This document shows positions 35,266 through 43,462 of a DNA stretch of 64,000 nt, one piece after another (within the stretch, counting starts at the first letter, position 1; each line of letters opens with the position of its first letter). The notes beneath the pieces are model-generated. The model searched no databases and was not told where the DNA came from. It saw only the letters and a list, made by a program, of their open reading frames with translations. Source of the stretch: Paenibacillus marchantiophytorum (GTDB taxonomy: Bacteria; Bacillota; Bacilli; Paenibacillales; NBRC-103111); assembly GCF_014640555.1 (NCBI RefSeq), contig NZ_BMHE01000027.1:1-64000 (forward strand), read 5' to 3'. A program made the translations under genes and the position numbers.

Positions 35266-35425
35266 AAATTTACAAACAAGTCTTGTAAGTACATTTAAAA
35301 TATTATAATATCGAATTGAATATTGAGAATTACAAAGTCTTCCAGAGAAAAATTCTGTGGAGAGTGCTTGTAGCAAAAGAGAAGATCGTGGATTTACAAA
35401 CTTCTATAATGTGAGGAGTGGTTAT

Positions 35426-36247
35426 TTGGCTAAACGTAAACGAGCAACAACACGAAGCTCTATTGCTAGAAGAATAAAAGAGAAGAGAGGCCAGGGACAA
35501 GGAATTCACTACAGGCCATGGCTCACAATTCATGATGTTCCCTCTGAAGGACTCGTGAGTCGGATTAAAGGTTGGAAAACGGGGAGAATACATCACTTAT
35601 TTTCGGAACATCTGGAAACAGCATATTTCTATACTTGTGAATGGTCGCCTAATATTTTGGATCTTCGCGAACAATTTCCTCTCCTCCCTTTAGAGAAGAC
35701 TATGTTCATCGCTGAATCATTGAAAATCAAGCATCCTACCGATCCCAAAACGAGGGAGCCGATTGTAATGACAACGGACTTTATGCTAACAGTTCAAACA
35801 GAAAACGGACTGGAATATTGGGCACATACGGCAAAACCAAAGTCAAAGTTGACTAAAAGAACCTTAGAGAAATTTGAAATCGAAAGAAGATTTTTTGCTG
35901 ATGAAGGTGTGAAATGGAGAATAATTACGGAAGACGATATTTCATACAATTTGGTCAAAAACGTTGCTTGGGTTCATTCAGCCCGAACGTTACTTGGTAT
36001 GAACCATCTAAATAAAGAAGTCATCAATTCTATCGAAGCAGATCTTTTTCAAGCTTTATTAAATCGAACAATGCCTTGCTCAAAAGTAGCAATTGAGTGT
36101 GATCAGAGGTTTGGTTTTGCACCGGGGACTTGCTTGTTCATCATTCGCCACCTCATAGCTAACAAACATTGGTTGGTTGATATGAATAGTTTAATCAATC
36201 CTGCCTTAGGACCAATAGACATCAGACGCGCTGGGAATATATTGTGA
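35426..36247 (+). CDS. tnsA: TnsA endonuclease
   Basis: TnsA cuts the 5' ends of the transposon so that, with TnsB, the element leaves its donor by cut-and-paste. The 273-aa length equals that of Tn7 TnsA when the TTG at 35426 is used; GAGGAG 7 bases upstream supports it over the GTG at 35357. The restriction-type core is visible: Glu near 61-64 (FSEHLETAYFY), Asp118 (MTTDFML) and Lys137 (HTAKPKSK), then IERRFFADEGVKWRIITEDDI typical of the family. First gene of the tns operon, 102 bases before tnsB. Confidence 0.92.
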   Translation: MAKRKRATTRSSIARRIKEKRGQGQGIHYRPWLTIHDVPSEGLVSRIKGWKTGRIHHLFSEHLETAYFYTCEWSPNILDLREQFPLLPLEKTMFIAESLKIKHPTDPKTREPIVMTTDFMLTVQTENGLEYWAHTAKPKSKLTKRTLEKFEIERRFFADEGVKWRIITEDDISYNLVKNVAWVHSARTLLGMNHLNKEVINSIEADLFQALLNRTMPCSKVAIECDQRFGFAPGTCLFIIRHLIANKHWLVDMNSLINPALGPIDIRRAGNIL

Positions 36248-36349
36248 GGTGGAACCCATGTTAGTAGAGAAATCCGAGGTGTTTGACATATTTCAAAAGG
36301 TTCAAAGCAGATGCTTTTATGACCCAAAATGATAGTTGAGGATTGCAAT

Positions 36350-38551
36350 ATGGAGATACAGGTGAACCTTGTCCTTCAAAGTAAATCGGGTGAAGAAAGA
36401 ATTCTATACATAGCCCCAGACAAAAGTTATGTATATACTATTTCGCTTTCTGAAAAAGATCCATTACCCACTAGAATGGACTTTAGCAAACTAGTGGATG
36501 ATTTAAATAATGGCTACTATACAAAATCAGAGAACGACCCTTATGCCATTCTCATGAATCCAACTGCAAAATATCTAGAAAAACACGGTTCCGGAGTTGA
36601 TGCGAAATGGAATTTAATAAAGGATATTGTTGAAAATGAACCGGCAATATATGACCGAGTACTCCGCGGGGAAGTAATGAAGGAGCTCATTGAACGGACT
36701 AAAAAGAGTAAAACTCTTATTTATAGGTACTTAAGATTTTATTGGACCGGCGGGAAAATGAAGAATGCTTTATTGTCACATTATTTTAAATGCGGGCGTC
36801 CTATGAAGCCAGGAGAACGGAAAAATATTGTAAATAAAGTAGGCAGAAGAAGTATTTTAGCAATTGCCAATGAGAACTCCCCGGAATACTTAGGTGTAGT
36901 TATTAAGAAAGAAGACAGAGTCAAAATGAGTGCTTCATTGGCAGAATGGTATAAAAAAAATAAACGAAATAGCTTGGAATTTGTTCATGAACAAATGTGG
37001 CACCATCATTATCTTGAGAAGGTGTTTGAAGGTGGTGAGCTAAAGGAAGTCCCATTACCAAGCTATAAAGTACCGACAATAGACCAACTGAGATATTACT
37101 ACGAGCAGACTGAAGATTACAAGAAGGTTTTGATTGCTCGAGAGGGTATGCGTAACTATAACCTGAAATATAGACCTGTTTTGGGAAATGCAACTAGAAG
37201 AGCCGCAGGTCCAGGAAGTATATACGAAATAGATGCAACAGTGGGAGATATCTATTTAATAAGCCAAGTGGATAGAACTAAGGTCATCGGCAGACCTGTT
37301 ATTTATCTTGTTATTGATGTATTCAGCAGAATGATCGCAGGATTTTATGTCGGCCTGGAAGGCCCGTCGTGGCAAGGAGCTATGATGGCTCTAGAAAATG
37401 CAGCTATCAATAAGGTGGAGTTTTGCGCAGAATATGATATACCTATTGAAGACTCTCAGTGGCCTTGCCGTCATATGCCTGAAGTGCTTATTGGCGACAG
37501 AGGTGAGTTGGAGAGTAAAAGAGCGGATTCAATCACGCAATTTTTGGGTGTTGTTGTCAAAAATGAACCTCCGTACAGAGCAGACTGGAAAGGAATAGTG
37601 GAATCAAGTTTTAAGACGGTGAGCACTACTATTAAGAAATGGGCACCTGGGGCAGTATTTCCAGATTTTAAGCAACGCGGTGGGAAAGATTATGTACTCG
37701 ACGCAAAGCTCTCGCTATGCGGTTTTATTAAAATGATGATACAGTTTATTCTTTATCACAATAACAATAAGGTTATAAAAGATTATCCGATAGATACTAG
37801 TATGGTACCTGAATCCGTGTTACCCGTACCGATTCAATTGTGGAATTGGGGAATTCAGAACCGCTCTGGGCACCTAAAGACATTTTCGAGGGACATTATT
37901 CGTCTGAACCTTCTTCCAAGTAAAAAAATAACGACTACTCGATTGGGGATTACTTTTGAAGGGATACATTATAAATGTGACACGTTAGAGAAGGCAGGGT
38001 GGTTTGTCAAAGGTGATTCCAGATCGGCGATAATGGCATACGATAGAAGATCTATGAACTTTATCTATGTAAAGACTTCAGATGGACTCGATTATTATAA
38101 ATGCAGTCTACAGGAAAAATCTGATCGTTTTATGGATTTAAGTCTTGAGGAAATCAAGATGCTGCAGCATGAGGAAAAACTAGCATTAGCTAATTATAAG
38201 GACTCCCAGAATCTGGCCAAATATAAGATGAACCAGGAATTTAAAAAGATTGTTCAAGGAGAAATAGACTTGTCAAACCAAGCAAGAGAAAGAGTAGATA
38301 TGACCAATAGAGAGTTTAAAGCCAATACCCAGGAGAATAGGGCTGTTGCTAGAAAGGTAGTGCAAACAAACCAGGCTTTTGATCTTGGGACAGAATCAAA
38401 TCAGCAAATATTTGTCGAGAACCATACTCACTCAGAATATATCGCGGATGATGAAGAGGGAGAAGTAAAGGGAATGTCATTGCTTGATAAGCTAAAAAGA
38501 AGAAAAAACAAGGATTCAGAAAGTGGGGTTGAAAATAATGATGAAGAATAA
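36350..38551 (+). CDS. tnsB: TnsB transposase (DDE)
   Basis: TnsB binds the end repeats and performs 3' cleavage and strand transfer. The 733-aa protein has an RNase H-like integrase core with Asp295 (YEIDATVG), Asp383 (IGDRGELES) and Glu418 (KGIVESSFKTV), i.e. D-x34-E as in TnsB/MuA. The Mu-type C-terminal beta barrel follows (~530-600), and the charged tail ends at residue 733, where TnsC interaction is expected. I chose ATG 36350, which has GAGG 8 bases upstream. The stop codon lies 16 bases before the mini-TnsB start. Confidence 0.94.
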   Translation: MEIQVNLVLQSKSGEERILYIAPDKSYVYTISLSEKDPLPTRMDFSKLVDDLNNGYYTKSENDPYAILMNPTAKYLEKHGSGVDAKWNLIKDIVENEPAIYDRVLRGEVMKELIERTKKSKTLIYRYLRFYWTGGKMKNALLSHYFKCGRPMKPGERKNIVNKVGRRSILAIANENSPEYLGVVIKKEDRVKMSASLAEWYKKNKRNSLEFVHEQMWHHHYLEKVFEGGELKEVPLPSYKVPTIDQLRYYYEQTEDYKKVLIAREGMRNYNLKYRPVLGNATRRAAGPGSIYEIDATVGDIYLISQVDRTKVIGRPVIYLVIDVFSRMIAGFYVGLEGPSWQGAMMALENAAINKVEFCAEYDIPIEDSQWPCRHMPEVLIGDRGELESKRADSITQFLGVVVKNEPPYRADWKGIVESSFKTVSTTIKKWAPGAVFPDFKQRGGKDYVLDAKLSLCGFIKMMIQFILYHNNNKVIKDYPIDTSMVPESVLPVPIQLWNWGIQNRSGHLKTFSRDIIRLNLLPSKKITTTRLGITFEGIHYKCDTLEKAGWFVKGDSRSAIMAYDRRSMNFIYVKTSDGLDYYKCSLQEKSDRFMDLSLEEIKMLQHEEKLALANYKDSQNLAKYKMNQEFKKIVQGEIDLSNQARERVDMTNREFKANTQENRAVARKVVQTNQAFDLGTESNQQIFVENHTHSEYIADDEEGEVKGMSLLDKLKRRKNKDSESGVENNDEE

Positions 38552-38567
38552 TAAGGAGGTTGCCTCA

Positions 38568-38993
38568 ATGGACACCATTGTTGTTGAGCAGTGTATCCTC
38601 GATCTAAACCTTACATTAAATTGCCCAAGTAGTGTAAGGCGACCTTCAATTTATTTTGCTATGGAAAAGAAAAGCCGTATGATTATGGAATACCATATTG
38701 CTACTGATGGAAAGTATGCGAATCACATTAAGAGTTTATTAGAAAAAATAATTGCGATTTCTGGGGTATGTCCATTATTTCTAGAAATTCAAGAAACTCT
38801 AAGTAAAACAGAAAATGACGAACTTAGAAAGTTATCAGCAAAATATAATGTTGGAATTAAGATAGCACCTCAGTTTAGGGTTAATTCTTTTCACCGTCAG
38901 TATTTAGAAAAACAATTCAATACTATTAATAGAAGTTTATTGCAAACACTGAATATGGCATCAAAATACTCGAATTTAGGTGAACCAAGATGA
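38568..38993 (+). CDS. Mini-TnsB: degenerate DDE-core paralogue
   Basis: A 141-aa protein whose whole length aligns by eye with the TnsB integrase core: VEQCILDLNLTLN to GSIYEIDATVGDI, RPSIYFAMEKKSRMIMEYHI to RPVIYLVIDVFSRMIAGFYV, and RQYLEKQFNTI to KGIVESSFKTV. The second catalytic Asp (GDRGE in TnsB) is replaced here (LEIQET), and the N-terminal DNA-binding and C-terminal barrel domains are missing. It cannot be an active transposase alone. It has a strong AAGGAGG ribosome site 8 bases upstream and overlaps tnsC by 4 bases, so it is kept in the operon. It may be a regulatory or structural partner of TnsB or TnsC. Confidence 0.75.
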   Translation: MDTIVVEQCILDLNLTLNCPSSVRRPSIYFAMEKKSRMIMEYHIATDGKYANHIKSLLEKIIAISGVCPLFLEIQETLSKTENDELRKLSAKYNVGIKIAPQFRVNSFHRQYLEKQFNTINRSLLQTLNMASKYSNLGEPR

Positions 38994-39886
38994 AACCAAT
39001 TGAACATTACACGCTAAATCCGATACTAAAAGGAAAAGTCGTAACTGCCCAATACAATGCTGATCAAGTGATTAAGGCATATGCAGGGAACCCATTGATA
39101 GAGTCACTTCCTAGTATTATGGAGGAGGAAGAGGTTCTGAATATAAGACCAAAGTATCCTGATTATGATCAATCTCAGCTTAAGATGAGCAGAAAATTAA
39201 GGCTGCATTGTGTTAAGCAGTTAAGTGATTATGTCGATATTCTCCCCATTCACATTTTAAAACAACGATTTTCTAGAATGCTACGTCATGGGTATGTTGC
39301 TCGAAATCCTCTCCTTAGAGAATATACGCGCCTGTTTCATGTGGACGTCCAGAAAATATTGGGTAGCAGCGTGGATGAAGATGGCGCGAATGTCGCTGGC
39401 ATTCGTTCTGCCGCGGCAGGATTTAATATTATTGGGGTTAGTGGGCAAGGAAAAAGTACTGCTGATAATTTAAATCTTTTGCTTTATCCTCAAGTGATTC
39501 AGCATTCTGAGTACAAAGGGAAGCCATTTATTCTTGATCAATTGGTCTGGTTGAAATTTAATTGTCCCTTCGATGGAACTATTAAAGGGCTATGCATTAA
39601 CTTCCTTCAAGCTGTTGATGCCGTATTGGGAACAAATTATTACAAAAGATTCTCTACCAAAGGTTCAACAACAGATACTCTTATCCTCCGAACTGCACAG
39701 ATTGCCTCAGGTCACTGTCTTGGAACTCTAGTAATCGATGAGATTCAAAACTTGTTCCTTGAGAAGAGTAGTGGGTTGAAATGGAGAGTACAAGTAAATC
39801 TCTTCCTGGATATGATTAATACAATTGGTGTTCCTATTGTTTTAGTAGAACAATTAATCCACAGGTCTGAGGAAAAAACTAGATGA
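38990..39886 (+). CDS. TnsC-like ATPase, C-terminally truncated copy
   Basis: A 298-aa copy of TnsC ending in the middle of the AAA+ domain. Walker A (GVSGQGKST, Lys155) and Walker B (LVIDEIQNL) are intact. The protein stops at NTIGVPIVLVEQLIHRSEEKTR, where the full copy continues with sensor and C-terminal domains. The first ~45 codons are almost identical in DNA to those of the following gene, while the rest differs by scattered substitutions and a one-codon deletion. Both copies start and stop with ATGA overlaps, the signature of tandem duplication. It stays open over 298 codons, so it may be functional, e.g. as a capping or inhibitory subunit of the TnsC filament; decay is the alternative. 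Confidence 0.8.
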   Translation: MKPIEHYTLNPILKGKVVTAQYNADQVIKAYAGNPLIESLPSIMEEEEVLNIRPKYPDYDQSQLKMSRKLRLHCVKQLSDYVDILPIHILKQRFSRMLRHGYVARNPLLREYTRLFHVDVQKILGSSVDEDGANVAGIRSAAAGFNIIGVSGQGKSTADNLNLLLYPQVIQHSEYKGKPFILDQLVWLKFNCPFDGTIKGLCINFLQAVDAVLGTNYYKRFSTKGSTTDTLILRTAQIASGHCLGTLVIDEIQNLFLEKSSGLKWRVQVNLFLDMINTIGVPIVLVEQLIHRSEEKTR

Positions 39887-41553
39887 AAACCATTGAACAA
39901 TACACGCTAAATCCGATACTAAAAGGAAAAGTCGTAACTGCCCAATACAATGCTGATCAAGTGATTAAGGCATATGCAGGGAACCCAATGATAGAGTCAC
40001 TTCCTAGTATTATGGAAGAGGATGAGGTTTTCAGTGCAATACCTAATTATCCTGATTATGATCAATCTCAGCTTAAGTTGAGCAGAAAATTAAGGTTGCA
40101 TTGTGTTCAGCAGTTAAGTGACTATGTCGAAATTCTCCCCATTCACATTTACTTGGAACAACGGTTTTCTAGAATGATTCGTCATAGGTATGTCGCTCGA
40201 AATCCTCTCCTTAGAGAATATGCACGCCAGTTTCATGTTGGCTTTAAGGAAATATTGGATAGTGGCGTGGATGAAGATGGTGTGAATTCGGCTGGCATTC
40301 GTTCTACCGCGGCAGGATTTAATATTATTGGGGTTAGTGGGCAAGGAAAAAGTACCGCTGTTGAGTTGAATCTATTGCTATATCCTCAAGTGATTCAACA
40401 TTCTGAGTACAAAGGTAAGCCATTTATTCTTGATCAATTGGTCTGGTTGAAATTGAATTGTCCCTTCGATGGATCTATTAAAGGGCTATGCATTAACTTC
40501 TTTCAAGCTGTTGATGCCGTACTGGCAACAAGCTATTACAAAAAATTCGTAAGCAAAGGCTCAACAGTAGACACCTTAATCCCTCAAATGGCGCAGATTG
40601 CCTCACTTCACTGTCTTGGAACTTTAGTAATAGATGAGATACAAAATTTGAGTCATGCGAAAAGCGGCGGATCGGACAAGATGCTGAATTTTTTTACGCA
40701 GTTGATTAATACCATTGGTGTTTCTGTTGTTCTGATCGGGACATTTAAAGCGCTTCGTTTGTTTGGAGGATCATTCAGTCAGGCAAGAAGGGGATGTGGC
40801 CAAGGGGACATGATTATTGACCGGATGTCACGAGGAGACGATTGGGACTATTTTATTTCTAATCTGTGGAATTATCAGTGGACAGCAACAAAAACTAAGC
40901 TAACTGACCCAATAAAGAAGACAATTTATGAATTAACTCAAGGGATTGTTGACATTGCTGTTAAGCTTCATATGTTGGCACAATGGGATGCCATAGCTCT
41001 CGGAGAAAATGAAGGAGGAACTGAACGAATCACGGTTGCTAGGCTTAAAAAAGTAGCCTCGGAGCACCTTCAGCTTGTTCAACCGATGATCAAGGCATTA
41101 AAGACCAACAATAGGTCAACATTGTATGATATAGACGACTTGTATCCAAAGTGGAACGATTTTTCTCAATACCTAGAAAAAGCTGAAGAAAAAGTAAGCA
41201 TTCACGGCAATCTTCGTGGGAAACTTATGCCAGAAAGTCAAATTGATCATGATCGTATTAAATATCTTGAGCTTGTTAAACTTGCAGTTAGTTTAGGTGC
41301 TCCAACAGAAAAGGCGGAGGAAATCACGTTACACATTATAAAGCAAAATGAGCCACATGTAGACATTACAGTTTTACGAATGCAGTTGGCTAAATATTTA
41401 ATGAATGGTTTTGAAGAAGCAGATCAGGGAGATATTCGTAATCATATACCGAAAACATCAAGGCCATCTTCAGAGGAAATACATCAATCCCTTATTGAAG
41501 CTGGTTACACCGGCTCAAAAGATGTCCTGTTCCCGGATGAAAACGCTTCTTAA
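39883..41553 (+). CDS. tnsC: TnsC AAA+ target regulator (full length)
   Basis: TnsC is the ATP-dependent matchmaker that links the target selector TnsD to TnsAB. The 556-aa length matches Tn7 TnsC (555 aa). Walker A (Lys156), Walker B (LVIDEIQNLSHAKSGGSDK) and the conserved VVLIGTFKALRLFGGSFSQARRG sensor region are present, followed by a helical C-terminal part. The start overlaps the stop of the truncated copy (ATGA). It is followed by 66 bases and the first tnsD. Confidence 0.93.
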   Translation: MKTIEQYTLNPILKGKVVTAQYNADQVIKAYAGNPMIESLPSIMEEDEVFSAIPNYPDYDQSQLKLSRKLRLHCVQQLSDYVEILPIHIYLEQRFSRMIRHRYVARNPLLREYARQFHVGFKEILDSGVDEDGVNSAGIRSTAAGFNIIGVSGQGKSTAVELNLLLYPQVIQHSEYKGKPFILDQLVWLKLNCPFDGSIKGLCINFFQAVDAVLATSYYKKFVSKGSTVDTLIPQMAQIASLHCLGTLVIDEIQNLSHAKSGGSDKMLNFFTQLINTIGVSVVLIGTFKALRLFGGSFSQARRGCGQGDMIIDRMSRGDDWDYFISNLWNYQWTATKTKLTDPIKKTIYELTQGIVDIAVKLHMLAQWDAIALGENEGGTERITVARLKKVASEHLQLVQPMIKALKTNNRSTLYDIDDLYPKWNDFSQYLEKAEEKVSIHGNLRGKLMPESQIDHDRIKYLELVKLAVSLGAPTEKAEEITLHIIKQNEPHVDITVLRMQLAKYLMNGFEEADQGDIRNHIPKTSRPSSEEIHQSLIEAGYTGSKDVLFPDENAS

Positions 41554-41619
41554 AAACTAGCAAAGGAAGTTTAAAATGATGTCATAGGGAGAAACTACTA
41601 GTATAAACCCAGATAGGAT

Positions 41620-43446
41620 GTGGTTATACTGAGTAGTTTTTTTCCTCCTCTTTTTCCAGATGAGTTATTGTACAGTATATTGGCGCGTTTCCATCTGTAT
41701 GTTGGTAATCATAGCAGTAAAGCAACAATAGCTGATCTGTATGGTAATTTGAGCGCTTGTGCTGTTACTGGACTGCCTGCTCATATAGAACAAATAGCTC
41801 ATCTCACGAATGGTAAATTATCAACCAGAGAAATTCTCCAGAATCACACATTACTACCCTACTACGCTGCTTTTCTTCCAGTAGATTATATTCGGTTGGT
41901 AGAGGAAGCTATGGTAGGAGATTTCGGTGAGGCGGTTCGTGCTCGATTAGGATTGCTGGCGTGTTCGGTAAAAATGCCTGTTTTCTTAAGGTACTGTGAT
42001 AAATGTATGATCGAAGACAGCGGGAAATATGGAGTTCCATATTGGCATCGTTCGCATCAACTTCCCGGAGTGTTTATATGCCATAAACATAAACATGTGC
42101 TGCATGATTCAATGATTCCAAATACTTTAAGACGAAATAGACATGAATATGTGCATCTGAATGGTGACCACCTTGGTAAAGTTTCTATAGAGGATACTTT
42201 TAATAAAAAGCAATTTGATAATTTGTACTACATAGCACAGCAGTCACATTATTTATTAAATATCCCCTACGAGAAGTGCAATCTACAGACCGTTAATTGT
42301 ATGTATCGGTCCAGGTTATATAAGCAAGCGTCTATTTCTCCAGGCGGAAACATTTATTTTCAGAAGCTGCGAACAGAGATGTACGAGAGGTTGGGCTCAG
42401 ACCTTCTGGAGATTTGCTGCTCTGTAATAAATGGTAGATCTCATGATACTTGGGTGCATAAATTACTGCGTGGCAAGGATCAATGTCATCCATTGCGGCA
42501 TGTAATCATGCTACTCTTCATTAAAGAAACAGTGGAGTCAGCAATGGCGGAGAGAAATGAGAGATATCACCCTTTCGGTAAAGGTCCATGGCCGTGCTTG
42601 AATAAGGCTTCAGATCATTACAAAAGCGAAATTGTTGACCAATGCAGTGTTACACGGTGTAGCGATACACGGCTTCCTGTCGGTACATTTCGATGTTCTT
42701 GCGGGTTTATTTATTCAAGACGAGGGCCGGATGTGAAGCCGGAAGATAGAATGAAAATAGGTAGAATAAAGAAATTCGGAGAGATATGGGAAACGAAATT
42801 TAAAGAGCTTCAAGTACATGCGGACCTTTCTTTAAGACAAAAAGCCGCAATTCTGGGTGTTCATTATTCAACCATCCAGCTAAAATTAAGAGCCCCAAAC
42901 AAAGTTGCTATATCAGTAGATTCAGCATCGGATTCAATCAAAAACCCGTCTATTACTAGGCAATTGAATAGAAGTCTACCTAAATCATTAGTAGAGGTAC
43001 AGCCAGAAGATGATGTGAAAAAGGATAAGAGGAACTCTAGGCCCTTAAGAATTGATTGGTCATGCAGAGATAGGGAACTGGCGCCGTTCATTCTCCAAGC
43101 TGTGATAGATATAAAAACATCCAACCATAAGCCAATACGGGTGACTATATCCGAAATTGGACGGCGAATGAACAAACTTTCATTGTTGGAAAAAAAACTG
43201 CATTGTTTACCTGTATGTAAAAATATTCTTGATGATGCAGTAGAAACAATAGAGCAGTTTCAATTAAGACGGATACGATTAGCAGTGGAAAAACTATATC
43301 AGGAAGATGCATCTGTAGTGAGATGGAAGGTCATCCGGAAGGCAGGGTTGCGAAAGGAAGCAGCGCAAAAACTACAGATTGAAATCGATCGTCTAGTAAA
43401 CGAACATAATGCTTCCCAATGGAGAAGAAATACACAAATTGTGTGA
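41620..43446 (+). CDS. tnsD: TnsD/TniQ target-selector 1
   Basis: A 608-aa TniQ-family protein that should bind a target site and recruit TnsC. It begins with the family pattern FFPPLFPDELLYSILARFHLY and carries the CCCH zinc knuckle (YCDKCMIED ... CHKHKH, residues ~127-163). A second Cys-rich segment lies near 350 (FRCSCGFIYSRRGPD), then a helix-turn-helix-like part (LRQKAAILGVHYSTIQLKLRA). The GTG start has no strong ribosome site. One of the two TnsD proteins presumably recognises the glmS 3' end, consistent with where the element sits; which one cannot be told from sequence alone. Confidence 0.88.
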   Translation: MVILSSFFPPLFPDELLYSILARFHLYVGNHSSKATIADLYGNLSACAVTGLPAHIEQIAHLTNGKLSTREILQNHTLLPYYAAFLPVDYIRLVEEAMVGDFGEAVRARLGLLACSVKMPVFLRYCDKCMIEDSGKYGVPYWHRSHQLPGVFICHKHKHVLHDSMIPNTLRRNRHEYVHLNGDHLGKVSIEDTFNKKQFDNLYYIAQQSHYLLNIPYEKCNLQTVNCMYRSRLYKQASISPGGNIYFQKLRTEMYERLGSDLLEICCSVINGRSHDTWVHKLLRGKDQCHPLRHVIMLLFIKETVESAMAERNERYHPFGKGPWPCLNKASDHYKSEIVDQCSVTRCSDTRLPVGTFRCSCGFIYSRRGPDVKPEDRMKIGRIKKFGEIWETKFKELQVHADLSLRQKAAILGVHYSTIQLKLRAPNKVAISVDSASDSIKNPSITRQLNRSLPKSLVEVQPEDDVKKDKRNSRPLRIDWSCRDRELAPFILQAVIDIKTSNHKPIRVTISEIGRRMNKLSLLEKKLHCLPVCKNILDDAVETIEQFQLRRIRLAVEKLYQEDASVVRWKVIRKAGLRKEAAQKLQIEIDRLVNEHNASQWRRNTQIV

Positions 43447-43462
43447 TTGAAGGTGATTCTCC

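Noticed and set aside
38990..39886. Truncated tnsC as an assembly artefact
   Set aside because: The copies differ by many substitutions and an in-frame deletion beyond the first ~130 bases, so it is a real second copy.
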